This document shows, piece by piece, positions 50,807 to 59,321 of a DNA stretch of 64,000 bases; positions within the stretch are counted from its first letter, which is position 1, and every line of letters begins with the position of its first letter. Made by a program: the position numbers and the translations under genes. Source of the stretch: Desemzia sp045528445 (GTDB lineage Bacteria; Bacillota; Bacilli; Lactobacillales; Carnobacteriaceae); NCBI RefSeq assembly GCF_045528445.1, contig NZ_JBGQQU010000008.1, forward strand, positions 1 through 64,000, given 5' to 3'. The notes below the pieces were generated by a model. That model ran no database searches. It was not told the DNA's origin and was given only the letters and a program-made list of their open reading frames with translations.

Positions 50807-51856
50807 ATGGTGAGCAACAACAACTTTCACTCTGAACCATCACTGCCTGAATTGACACCAGACTTATTTGTTAAAGCAGATAGTTTAGATGTTCAAGATA
50901 ATGAAAAAATCACTGCCCCTTCTCTAAGTTTTATGCAAGATTCCTGGCGTCGTCTAAAGAAAAATAAAGTCGCTATGGTCAGTATGGTTCTTTTGATTAT
51001 TATCACTTTATTGAGTATCTTCGCTCCAATGATTGCTCCTCAAAGTCCAAATGTTCAAACCATTGAACATGCGAATTTACCGCCTAAAATCCCTGGTTTG
51101 GATATCAGCGGTTTGAATGGAACAATCAATCAAAATGGAACACGTGTAGATAAATATGAACTGCAAGGCGTTGAAAGTGACGTATATTACTATTTGGGAA
51201 CAGACAGTCTTGGTCGCGACTTATTGTCTCGTATTTTATATGGTACACGAGTATCCCTATTTATTGCTTTCGTAGCTGCCCTATTGAATCTGATTATCGG
51301 GGTAACTTACGGTCTATTATCCGGCTGGATTGGCGGAAAAGTAGATACCGTGATGCAGCGTATTCTGGAAATTCTTTCTGGGGTACCTAACTTGGTTATC
51401 GTGATCTTAATGTTATTAGTATTTGATCCTGGTATCATGTCTATTATCATTGCCTTAGCTTTAACTGAATGGATCTCGATGGCACGTATCGTTAGGGCAC
51501 AAACCCTTAAATTGAAAAACCAAGAATATGTCTTAGCGGCTAAAACACTTGGACAATCTTCTTTAAGTATCGCCTTTAAACACATTATGCCTAACTTATT
51601 GGGTATTATTATTATTCAAGTTATGTTTTCAATTCCGTCCGCTATTTTCTTTGAAGCTTTCTTAAGCTTTATCGGTATCGGTATTCCAGCTCCTGATGCA
51701 TCATTAGGTACATTGATCAATGATGGATACAAAACGTTCCGTTTCTTGCCTCACTTGATGTGGTATCCTTCTGCTATTATGAGTATCATTATGATCAGTT
51801 TCAACTTATTAGCAGATGGTTTACGAGATTCGTTTGATCCAAAACTGAGAGATTAG
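50807..51856 (+). CDS. oppC: Oligopeptide ABC transporter permease OppC
   Basis: A 349-residue permease with six transmembrane helices, the second half of the translocation pore. It has an N-terminal soluble extension of about 45 residues, and an extracellular segment of about 60 residues between helices 1 and 2. TDSLGRDLLSRILYGTRVSL is the OppC landmark, and the coupling helix is VLAAKTLGQSSLSIAFKHI. It is within the oppBCDF transcript, followed after 11 bp by oppD. Confidence 0.94.
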   Translation: MVSNNNFHSEPSLPELTPDLFVKADSLDVQDNEKITAPSLSFMQDSWRRLKKNKVAMVSMVLLIIITLLSIFAPMIAPQSPNVQTIEHANLPPKIPGLDISGLNGTINQNGTRVDKYELQGVESDVYYYLGTDSLGRDLLSRILYGTRVSLFIAFVAALLNLIIGVTYGLLSGWIGGKVDTVMQRILEILSGVPNLVIVILMLLVFDPGIMSIIIALALTEWISMARIVRAQTLKLKNQEYVLAAKTLGQSSLSIAFKHIMPNLLGIIIIQVMFSIPSAIFFEAFLSFIGIGIPAPDASLGTLINDGYKTFRFLPHLMWYPSAIMSIIMISFNLLADGLRDSFDPKLRD

Positions 51857-51867
51857 GAGGAAGCCTG

Positions 51868-53034
51868 ATGGAAAATATATTAGAAGTAAAAGATCTGCAT
51901 ATTTCATTTGATACGTATGCAGGACAAGTCCACGCCATTCGTGGAGTGAATTTCGATTTGAAACCTGGTGAAACACTGGCCATCGTTGGTGAATCCGGAT
52001 CAGGAAAATCAGTTACTAGTCGAAGCATTATGCGCTTGTTAGCTAATAATGCCAATGTCGACAGCGGCGAGATTCTTTTCAAAGGTGAAGACCTTGTTAA
52101 AAAATCAGAAAAAGATATGCAAAAAATTCGTGGTTCAGAGATTGCTATGATCTTCCAAGATCCTATGACTTCTTTGAATCCGACTCAAAAGATCGGCAAA
52201 CAAATTGCTGAGCCTATTTTAAAACACCAAGATGTATCTAAAGAAGAAGCTTACAAAAAAGCAGAAGAATTATTGCGTTTGGTTGGTATCCCAAATCCTG
52301 AAAAAAGAATGAAGCAATACCCTCATCAATTTTCAGGTGGACAACGTCAACGTATTGTTATTGCGATTGCGTTAGGATGTAACCCAGATATTTTGATCGC
52401 TGATGAACCAACTACTGCTTTAGACGTAACGATTCAAGCGCAAATCTTAGAACTAATGAAAGAATTGCAACACAAAATCAAAACGTCTATCATCTTTATC
52501 ACGCATGATTTAGGTGTAGTAGCAAACGTTGCTGACCGTGTAGCGGTTATGTATGCTGGTAAATTCGTTGAAGTAGGAACTGTTGACGAGATTTTCTATA
52601 ATCCGCAACATCCATACACTTGGGGACTATTGAGTTCTATGCCTACTTTGGAAACAAGCGGCTCTTTATACGCTATTCCTGGAACCCCTCCAGACTTGTT
52701 GAACCCTCCTACAGGGGATGCATTTGCTCCTCGTAGTGAGTATGCGTTAAAAGTAGACACGATGTATGAACCACCTTTATTCAAAGTGTCTGATACGCAT
52801 TTTGCAGCTACTTGGTTACTGCATCCAGATGCTCCAAAAGTTACACCGCCAGCTGAAATCGTTGCGCGTCAGAACGGTTTCCGTGCTAAAAAATTGCAGA
52901 TCCAACCTTCAGACGACTTGTCACAATTGAGTGGTCAAGACATGGAAGGTACACAAGATCAAAACAATCTTTCTGTTGACGAACTAACAACAGATCGGGA
53001 TGGGAAAGGAGAAGCAAATGAGCCAAGATACTAA
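51868..53034 (+). CDS. oppD: Oligopeptide ABC transporter ATPase OppD
   Basis: A 388-residue ATP-binding subunit. Walker A is GESGSGKS at residues 38-45, followed by the Q-loop MIFQDPMTSLNP, signature FSGGQRQRI, Walker B ILIADEPTTALD and H-loop THDLG. The C-terminal oligopeptide transporter domain (PHPYTWGLL-like QHPYTWGLL, then PGTPPDLLNPP) is present. This domain is longer than usual: about 60 extra polar residues follow, rich in Gln, Asp and Ser. The usual Cys cluster of the C-terminal motif is replaced by FAPRSEYAL, so no iron-sulphur site is likely. It overlaps oppF by 17 bp. Confidence 0.94.
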   Translation: MENILEVKDLHISFDTYAGQVHAIRGVNFDLKPGETLAIVGESGSGKSVTSRSIMRLLANNANVDSGEILFKGEDLVKKSEKDMQKIRGSEIAMIFQDPMTSLNPTQKIGKQIAEPILKHQDVSKEEAYKKAEELLRLVGIPNPEKRMKQYPHQFSGGQRQRIVIAIALGCNPDILIADEPTTALDVTIQAQILELMKELQHKIKTSIIFITHDLGVVANVADRVAVMYAGKFVEVGTVDEIFYNPQHPYTWGLLSSMPTLETSGSLYAIPGTPPDLLNPPTGDAFAPRSEYALKVDTMYEPPLFKVSDTHFAATWLLHPDAPKVTPPAEIVARQNGFRAKKLQIQPSDDLSQLSGQDMEGTQDQNNLSVDELTTDRDGKGEANEPRY

Positions 53035-53962
53035 ACGTAAAAAGATCTTAGAAGTTAAAAACTTAAAACAGTACTTTAACGTAGGAACTAAAAACGAAGT
53101 TAAAGCCATTGATGATATCTCTTTTGATATTTACGAAGGAGAAACGTTAGGACTTGTTGGTGAATCCGGTTGTGGTAAAACCACTACAGGACGCGCCATC
53201 ATTCGTCTGTACGATCCTACTGATGGTGAAATCTACTTTGACGGTACTGAAGTCCACTCGTTAAATGGCAGAAAAGAGCAACTTGATTTTAGAAAAGATA
53301 TGCAAATGATTTTCCAAGATCCATATGCTTCTTTGAATCCTCGTATGAAAGTAAGAGATATCGTTGCTGAAGGAATCAAGATCCACAAATTAGCCGACAG
53401 TGAAGATGAAATCGACGCTCGCGTGGAAGAATTATTGGAATTAGTTGGTTTGAATAAAGACCATTCATCTCGCTATCCTCATGAGTTTTCAGGTGGACAA
53501 CGTCAACGTATCGGGATTGCTCGAGCTTTAGCAGTTGATCCAAAAATGATCATTGCTGATGAGCCTATCTCTGCTCTTGATGTTTCAATCCAAGCTCAAG
53601 TTGTTAACTTGTTGATGGAATTACAAGAAAAACAAAAACTGACTTTCTTATTTATTGCCCATGATCTATCTATGGTGAAATATATCAGTAACCGTATTGG
53701 CGTAATGTACTTTGGTAAATTAGTTGAATTAGCTCCTGCTGACAGTGTTTACAACAAACCGTTACACCCTTACACAGAAAGTCTTTTATCTGCTATTCCT
53801 CTTCCTGATCCTGATTATGAACGCAGTCGTACACGTTTTGCCTATACACCGCGTCCTTCAAATAGCGAAGAAGAAAAACTTAGAGAAATTGCACCCGAAC
53901 ACTTCGTATATTGTCGTGAATCTGATGTACCAAAACTTCAAGAAAAATTAGCGAAATACTAA
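53018..53962 (+). CDS. oppF: Oligopeptide ABC transporter ATPase OppF
   Basis: A 314-residue ATP-binding subunit that forms the ATPase pair with OppD. Walker A GESGCGKTT, Q-loop MIFQDPYASLNP, signature FSGGQRQRIGIARAL, Walker B MIIADEPISALD and H-loop AHDLS are all intact. The C-terminal transporter domain includes KPLHPYTESLLSAIP. The start at 53018 has GGGAAAGGAGAAG upstream and lies inside the end of oppD. A terminator follows at once, closing the operon. Confidence 0.95.
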   Translation: MSQDTKRKKILEVKNLKQYFNVGTKNEVKAIDDISFDIYEGETLGLVGESGCGKTTTGRAIIRLYDPTDGEIYFDGTEVHSLNGRKEQLDFRKDMQMIFQDPYASLNPRMKVRDIVAEGIKIHKLADSEDEIDARVEELLELVGLNKDHSSRYPHEFSGGQRQRIGIARALAVDPKMIIADEPISALDVSIQAQVVNLLMELQEKQKLTFLFIAHDLSMVKYISNRIGVMYFGKLVELAPADSVYNKPLHPYTESLLSAIPLPDPDYERSRTRFAYTPRPSNSEEEKLREIAPEHFVYCRESDVPKLQEKLAKY

Positions 53963-53983
53963 TTTCAAACGATTATTGTGCTT

Positions 53984-54013
53984 ATCCCCTGCTATTCAGC
54001 GGGGGATTTTTTT
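53984..54013 (+). terminator. Terminator of the opp operon
   Basis: ATCCCCTGCT and AGCGGGGGAT form a GC-rich stem with a short loop, followed by seven T. Confidence 0.88.
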
Positions 54014-54025
54014 AGATTTTCATAT

Positions 54026-54300
54026 TTTAGCGTTGGTAAAGAAATTTCCTCCGCCCTATGGGGTGGCTTATGGAGCGCCATGGGAACTCCTGGAGCCGAA
54101 AACCACGTCTCCAGGCTTGCAAGCTTCAAACTTAGTGTAACGGCTAAAGCCTAACACTAAGTAATTCCCATTGCATCCTTTTCATGGCTATAAGCCACCC
54201 CATATTTCTCCAGAAATTTCTAAGAATGAGTTTCTAGCAGGGATTGAATAAAAAATAATTTCCGTTTTACTTCCCAACGTCATAGCTCGTAGAACCATTT
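54026..54300. repeat. Foldback element copy 3 (about 250 bp family, inverted)
   Basis: This copy is in the opposite orientation to copies 1 and 2. It reads GGTAAAGAAATTTCCTCCG and GGGTGGCTTATGG on the left. On the right it has CATGGCTATAAGCCACCCC, GAAATTTCTAAGAATGAG and TACTTCCCAACGT. Its loop carries its own inserts: CTGGAG/CTCCAG and a stem CTTAGTGT...ACACTAAG enclosing GCTAAAGCC. Confidence 0.8.
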
Positions 54301-54412
54301 TTTTATTTGGTAGACTTTTTAGTGAGTATTGATTAAATTTTTGCTAGTTTTTTTGTTACCTATATGATAAACTATTTATCAGTAACTAATCAATAGTTAA
54401 TAAATTAAAAAA

Positions 54413-54715
54413 CGCAATGATGAGAAGAGTACAGTATCCATTCCTTTTGTAGAGAGCTTGGTCAGGTGAAAGCAAGCATTGGAATGCTACTCGAAGATGG
54501 TCTCGAAGCGGCTGGTTTGAGGATAACAGTGAACGTTATCTTAGAATCAGACGGGTCCTCCCGTTACAGCGGAACAGTATACCTTTTGCATTAAAAAGCG
54601 TACTGGTTGAGGCAAAAATAGCGATATTTTTGCGAAGATAGGTGGTACCACGAATCGATTAAACTCATTCGTCCTTCTTTTATACGTTTCGGCGTATAGA
54701 AGAAGGACTTTTTTT
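54413..54715 (+). promoter_or_regulatory. T-box leader, probably methionine-specific, with terminator
   Basis: Stem I begins with the kink-turn element GATGAGAAGAGTA, carries the AG-bulge and GGTG distal loop, and returns with CGAAGATGG. By alignment with the glyQS leader (CGAA, one base, codon) the specifier is ATG at 54497-54499. The antiterminator holds the T-box AGGTGGTACCACG, with TGGT at 54643-54646 that pairs with a tRNA ACCA end, as tRNA-Met has. The terminator GTCCTTCTTTTATACG/CGTATAGAAGAAGGAC plus T-run is at 54671-54715. Uncharged tRNA would turn on the second oppA. Confidence 0.9.
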
Positions 54716-54750
54716 GTTATTAAAATTATATAGGAAAGAAGGAATCAGTA

Positions 54751-56412
54751 ATGAATAAATTTGTAAAAACAGGTCTTGTTGCCTTAGCTTCAGTCTTTAT
54801 TTTAAGTGCTTGCGGAGGAAACTCTAATGCTTCAGATAGTAATTCTTCAGACAGTAATGGTAACGGATTAGCCGAAGTACAAGAAATAGCAGTGAGCGTT
54901 CCTGCGAGCATGACCACAATCGATACTACTTATACTACTGACAAAAACACGTTTACCGTAGCACAGCATCTTTATGAAGGATTGTATCGTTTAGATGAAA
55001 ACAGCACTCCTGTTCCAGGCTTAGCCGCTGAGGAAGTAGAAATCAGTGAAGATGGACGCACTTATACATTCACCATCCGTAATGATGCAAATTGGAGCAA
55101 TGGCGATCCTATCACTGCTCAAGATTTTGTTTATGCTTGGACAGAACTAGTTGACCCTGCTGCTGCTGCTCCTAATGCTTACTTGTTGGATGCAGTCGTA
55201 AACGGCTATGAAATTCGTACGGGTGAAACAGATCCTTCCGAATTAGCCGTCGAAGCTGTATCGGACAAAGTATTCAAAGTTGAATTAGTGGAACCTCTGC
55301 CTTCTTTCTTAACATTAATTTCAGTTGTTTGGTTGGCTCCAAAAAATGAAGCTTATGTAGAAGAACAAGGTGAAGCATATGCAACAACAGCTGAAACAGG
55401 TGTTTACAGCGGCCCATTTGTATTGTCAAACTGGGAGCAAGGTAATGAATCATGGACCTTGGAACCGAATGAAAACTACTATGCAGCTGACGAAGTACAT
55501 TTGACAAAAATCGACTTCACTACGATCAAAGAAGAGCAAACGGGAATCAACTTGTATGCCTCTGGTGAGTTGAACTTAACTAAAGTCAGCGGCCAATATG
55601 TAGCACAATATCAAAATGAAGAAGGTTTTGTCTCTCACAATGATATCGCTAATCAATTCATTGATTTCAATAAAGAACCTGGTACTTCTTTAGCCAATGC
55701 TCACTTACGTAAAGCGATCGCTTTATCGATTAATAAAGAAGGCTTAGTAAATACCGTTTTAAATGATGGCGCAGTAGCTTTAAATGGATTGGTTCCAAAC
55801 GAATTGTACCAACATCCTGAAACCGGCGAAGATTTTAGAGAGTACAGTGGTGACTACAACACGTACAATTTGGAACAAGCGCAAGAAGAATGGGCATTGG
55901 CGCAAGAGGAGCTTGGCGACTCAGTAGAAATTTCTTTACTTGTGGCAGAAGACACTACTTCTACGCGAACAGCTGAATATGTTCAAAGCCAAATCCAAGA
56001 AAACTTGGAGGGCGTTACTGTAACGATTGATAAACAACCGAAAAACAGTGTTAATCAATCACGTTCCGATTCAAACTATGAAATGTCTATTTCTGGATGG
56101 ATTGCCGGTGATAATAATTTAGGCTACTTCTTCAACTTGTATGAAGACGGATCAGCTTACAATTATGGCGGTTACAATAACGAAACATACAATCAGTTAG
56201 CTGCAGAAGCGAAAACAACTTACGCTAATGATCCAGACAAACAATTTGAAAACTATCAAAAAGCAGAGCAAATTCTCTTAGAAGAAGATGCAGCTCAAGT
56301 ACCGTTATACCAAAGTGCATCAAACTATTTGATTGATCCCAAAGTAAAAGGAATCGAATTCCACCGCTACGCAAGCTACTTCCACTTCAGAACAGCCTAT
56401 TTAGCTGAATAG
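54751..56412 (+). CDS. Peptide-binding lipoprotein OppA paralogue under T-box control
   Basis: A 553-residue SBP_bac_5 lipoprotein. The lipobox LSACGGN places the lipid on Cys21, followed by an Asn/Ser/Asp linker of about 20 residues. Core family features are HLYEGLYRLDENSTPVPGLA, YTFTIRNDANWSNGDPITA and DFREYSGDYNTYN. It resembles the first OppA in layout but differs in sequence throughout, so it is an old duplicate with probably different peptide preference. No permease genes accompany it; it would share OppBCDF. The methionine-type T-box suggests it serves methionine supply. The stop codon TAG lies inside the repeat unit that follows. Confidence 0.93.
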   Translation: MNKFVKTGLVALASVFILSACGGNSNASDSNSSDSNGNGLAEVQEIAVSVPASMTTIDTTYTTDKNTFTVAQHLYEGLYRLDENSTPVPGLAAEEVEISEDGRTYTFTIRNDANWSNGDPITAQDFVYAWTELVDPAAAAPNAYLLDAVVNGYEIRTGETDPSELAVEAVSDKVFKVELVEPLPSFLTLISVVWLAPKNEAYVEEQGEAYATTAETGVYSGPFVLSNWEQGNESWTLEPNENYYAADEVHLTKIDFTTIKEEQTGINLYASGELNLTKVSGQYVAQYQNEEGFVSHNDIANQFIDFNKEPGTSLANAHLRKAIALSINKEGLVNTVLNDGAVALNGLVPNELYQHPETGEDFREYSGDYNTYNLEQAQEEWALAQEELGDSVEISLLVAEDTTSTRTAEYVQSQIQENLEGVTVTIDKQPKNSVNQSRSDSNYEMSISGWIAGDNNLGYFFNLYEDGSAYNYGGYNNETYNQLAAEAKTTYANDPDKQFENYQKAEQILLEEDAAQVPLYQSASNYLIDPKVKGIEFHRYASYFHFRTAYLAE

Positions 56413-56806
56413 AGAGCGGAGCAGAGCGTTAAGGATTTCGTAGAGTTCGATTTTGACCTGTAATTGGCGTTCTTTGCCAATAACAGGTCAAAACGAAATC
56501 ATAGGAAGCCTGCTCTGCGCAGCTCGTTTTGAATAGAGAGCGGAGCAGAGCGTTAAGGATTTCGTAGAGTTTGATTTTGACCTGTAATTGGCGCTCTTTG
56601 CCAATAACAGGTCAAAACGAAATCATAGGAAGCCTGCTCTGCGCAGCTCATTTTGAATAGAGAGCGGAGCAGAGCGTTAAGGATTTCGTAGAGTTTGATT
56701 TTGACCTGTAATTGGCGCTCTTTGCCAATAACAGGTCAAAACGAAATCATAGGAAGCCTGCTCTGCGCAGCTCATTTTGAATAGAGAGCGGAGAAATGCC
56801 TTTAGG
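56411..56806. repeat. Nested-hairpin repeat, three 124-bp units plus a partial
   Basis: Units begin at 56411, 56535 and 56659 and a truncated one at 56783: period exactly 124 bp. Units 2 and 3 are identical; unit 1 differs at three bases. Nested stems are GCAGAGC/GCTCTGC, GATTTCG/CGAAATC, TTTTGACCTG/CAGGTCAAAA and TTGGC/GCCAA. The outer ends (AGAGAGCGGA, GCAGCTCRTTTTGAAT) are shared with the guaC repeat while the core is different. The first unit overlaps the TAG stop of the gene before it. Confidence 0.88.
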
Positions 56807-56823
56807 TGACCGAAGATAAGAAC

Positions 56824-56870
56824 AAAATGACCAGTAGGCATTCTTTCCTAACTGGTCATTTTTAGTTTTT
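56824..56870 (+). terminator. Terminator downstream of the 124-bp repeats
   Basis: AAAATGACCAGT and ACTGGTCATTTT form a perfect 12-bp stem with a T-run. Beyond it, GAAATTCCTTCCGGAA at 56876 is a scrap of the foldback family. The rest up to 57136 shows no gene. Confidence 0.8.
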
Positions 56871-57137
56871 TGAAGAAATTCCTTCCGGAATCTCTAAGAG
56901 TTTTTATTTAAAATATATCTCTTTATAATAACCCCCCTATTTCCTTGTAAATATTCAGGAAGAAATAAGGACTTTTAGTGTAAATTGAATGCACACTTCT
57001 CTCATCAAGTTTCTACTTTGAAATAGGCTCTAGTTAACAATGTTAGTCTGTTCACCTGCTCTGTTGTGAGGTGGTTTTCTCAACTTTCATTTGATTGACT
57101 GGGGATAACGTATCAAATGCCATCATTTCCCAGCAAT

Positions 57138-57165
57138 AAAAAAAGAAGCACTTCTGCCTCTTTTC
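57138..57165. terminator. Terminator after the DMT transporter gene
   Basis: AAAAGAAGCA and TGCCTCTTTT form an imperfect stem with a long A-run on the left (T-run for the minus strand), 6 bp from the stop of the gene at 57171. Confidence 0.65.
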
Positions 57166-57170
57166 GTGAT

Positions 57171-58064
57171 TTATCTCTCTTTTATTTGCTCAGTTTTTTG
57201 TCCTTTTCCTGTAAAATACTCATTCATAAAGGTTGCTGCTAAGACTAGTGCACCGCCAAATAATTGCAACCCGGAGATCGGCTCTTTCAGCACAGTAGCT
57301 GAGATGATGACCGCTGTTAACGGATCAATATAGCTCAGTACCGCGAATGTCTGCCCTTCGATTTGTTGCAAACCTGAAAAAACAAAAACATACGCGATTC
57401 CCGTATGAACAATTCCCAATACCAGCAAAGACAGAAGTGACGGCATGGTCAGTTGGCTCGTTCCAAGTCCAGTGGTCAGCAATACATACGGTAATAAAAT
57501 GACGGTAGCGATGATCAAGGTTAATGCGGTCAAATGAAGGTCGCTAAGGCCTGTAACTTTTTTATTAGAGATAATGGCAATAGCATAAAACAAAGCTGCT
57601 GTCAGGCCAAATCCGATGCCTAACGGGTGGTTGTATCCCATAGAGCTGCCACTGAATCCGATAATAAAAACCATTCCGATCATAGCCAGTAAGACAAAGC
57701 TGAATTTTTTTACTGTCAAAGCTTCTTTAAGCACTAACGGCGCCAACAACGTCAGCATAATCGGTTGAAAATAATAGCTGATTGTCGCATTTGAAACCGT
57801 TGTATAGCGATAAGCTTCAAACAAAAGAATCCAGTTGGCTCCTACAGCAAAGCCCGAAAGCAGCAAAAACTTCCCATTTTTCTGAATCGATTTAAACGGG
57901 ATCCGCTCTTTTTTAAGCAGCAGAGTCCCCACAAGAAATAGGCTTCCTAATGCTCCACGATAAAACGCAATCTGATTAGTCTCCAGTGGGATTTGCCGAA
58001 CAAAAATACTCAGCGTTCCAAAAATCAACATCGATAGTATAACCTTTACTTTTCCACTCATCAT
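57171..58064 (-). CDS. DMT superfamily (EamA) transporter
   Basis: A 297-residue permease with ten transmembrane helices in two EamA repeats (about residues 5-135 and 147-282). The characteristic FYRGALGSLFLVG and the end-of-repeat SYIDPLTAVIISATVLKEP are visible. EamA proteins export amino acids, purines or other metabolites with H+; the substrate is not shown by sequence. It stands alone between a terminator and the histidinol-phosphatase gene. The start codon region has ATGATGAG; the first ATG is supported by GGGGAAGTGGC. Confidence 0.9.
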   Translation of the reverse strand: MMSGKVKVILSMLIFGTLSIFVRQIPLETNQIAFYRGALGSLFLVGTLLLKKERIPFKSIQKNGKFLLLSGFAVGANWILLFEAYRYTTVSNATISYYFQPIMLTLLAPLVLKEALTVKKFSFVLLAMIGMVFIIGFSGSSMGYNHPLGIGFGLTAALFYAIAIISNKKVTGLSDLHLTALTLIIATVILLPYVLLTTGLGTSQLTMPSLLSLLVLGIVHTGIAYVFVFSGLQQIEGQTFAVLSYIDPLTAVIISATVLKEPISGLQLFGGALVLAATFMNEYFTGKGQKTEQIKER

Positions 58065-58210
58065 AGAGCCACTTCCCCTTTACCTATCCAAATGAAGTTG
58101 TTGATGTATATAGTAGCATACTGAATTTGAAAAAGGGGAAGTTTTTAGATTTTTATAACATTGTGTGCAGAGAAAAAGCAGCCTCCTATGACTGCTTCTT
58201 CTCTTGCAAT

Positions 58211-59011
58211 TTATTGAGCACTCACATTTTGAGGCAGTTCGACAAAAGTCGGCTGTTGCTTTTGAAAAACTGCTAGTTGATCTACTCCATGCTCTCTCAG
58301 CATAGTAAAAGCATCTTTAAAGCGTAATTCATAATCTTCTACTACATGTGCATCTGAACTGACAGTAAATAAGGTGCCACCTACAGAACGATAAAGATCG
58401 ATAGCATATTCATAGAGGTGTGCATTTCCGTATCTGTACATGCTTCTCGTATTCAATTCTAGTGCCATATCTTGTTGAACGGCCTCTTTAAAAATCTCCA
58501 TTAGCTTTGGTTCTACAATCCTTAATTCCGCTACACTCACTTCATAACTTCGCAGACCGAAATCAAAATGAGCTAATACATTGGCATTTTTGAACTCACG
58601 TACACCTTGCAGCATCAAGTTGTAATATTCCTTCAGTTGATTCTCTAAAGGAACATCATCGTTACTCAACTGCATGAATCCATATTTGCCATTGTGATGG
58701 ATGCTCATCAGTATCAAATCGTAATCTTTATCTTTCAAAAACTTTTGAATTCTCTCTTTATCTGGATACGTAAACCCAACTTCTATTCCCTTTAAGATAC
58801 GATTGCCATAGAGTTGATTCAAACGCTCGATTTCCGCGGAATATCCATCAAAATCTGGAATCACATCATCTGATGCTTGCTCCGTACTAAAGAAGTCCAA
58901 GTGTTCTGTTGTGATCAAGTTTTTACCAGCTGACCGTTCCAAGTAGTGTTCAAAAGTTTCGGCAGAATCTGGTGAAAAATGAGTATGCATATGTTGATCA
59001 TAGTAGTTCAT
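58211..59011 (-). CDS. PHP-domain phosphatase, HisJ family
   Basis: A 266-residue metal-dependent phosphatase with the PHP fold. Metal-binding motifs appear in order: QHMHTHFSPD (residues 6-15), TTEHLDFF, KGIEVGF, MSIHHNGKYG, LAHFDFG and SSDAHVVEDYELRF. The family includes histidinol-phosphatase HisJ/HisK, but no his genes adjoin it. Many lactic acid bacteria keep such a gene without histidine synthesis, so the substrate may be another phosphate ester. RBS GAGAGGAGC. Confidence 0.9.
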   Translation of the reverse strand: MNYYDQHMHTHFSPDSAETFEHYLERSAGKNLITTEHLDFFSTEQASDDVIPDFDGYSAEIERLNQLYGNRILKGIEVGFTYPDKERIQKFLKDKDYDLILMSIHHNGKYGFMQLSNDDVPLENQLKEYYNLMLQGVREFKNANVLAHFDFGLRSYEVSVAELRIVEPKLMEIFKEAVQQDMALELNTRSMYRYGNAHLYEYAIDLYRSVGGTLFTVSSDAHVVEDYELRFKDAFTMLREHGVDQLAVFQKQQPTFVELPQNVSAQ

Positions 59012-59321
59012 AGTAAGCTCCTCTCTTTTAGAACCTTATTTAGAGACTAGTGCTTGTTTACTTGCTTTATTTGCAGATGAAGCATTTTAATCCCATCAGA
59101 ACCTCATCTGCCCTTTAATACTATTTTATGATGGAAAGTCTTCCCATCCAACACTTTCATTATAGAGGATGGAAGTAAAACTCAGGTAAATTAGCCGTTA
59201 AGAATTCGTTTCTTTTACAACATTACACATAGCCTTATTCGCGACATTCGGAATTTCCTTGTAAGAATGAATAAAAACTCTGTAAAAGAAGTCCCGCCTT
59301 CTCTCACAGAGTAAAGTTTAA
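59012..59321. other. Intergenic region with a terminator-like hairpin
   Basis: ACTCTGT and ACAGAGT with an inner AGAAG...CTTCT stem (59278-59311) lies 11 bp beyond the minus-strand amidohydrolase gene and is its likely terminator. Nothing else is recognised here apart from the promoter region of the PHP gene. Confidence 0.6.

Noticed and set aside
54420..54660. Cysteine (TGC) specifier in the T-box, from GGAATGC
   Set aside because: That segment pairs with CATTCC in the distal helix; the aligned specifier position after CGAA gives ATG instead.
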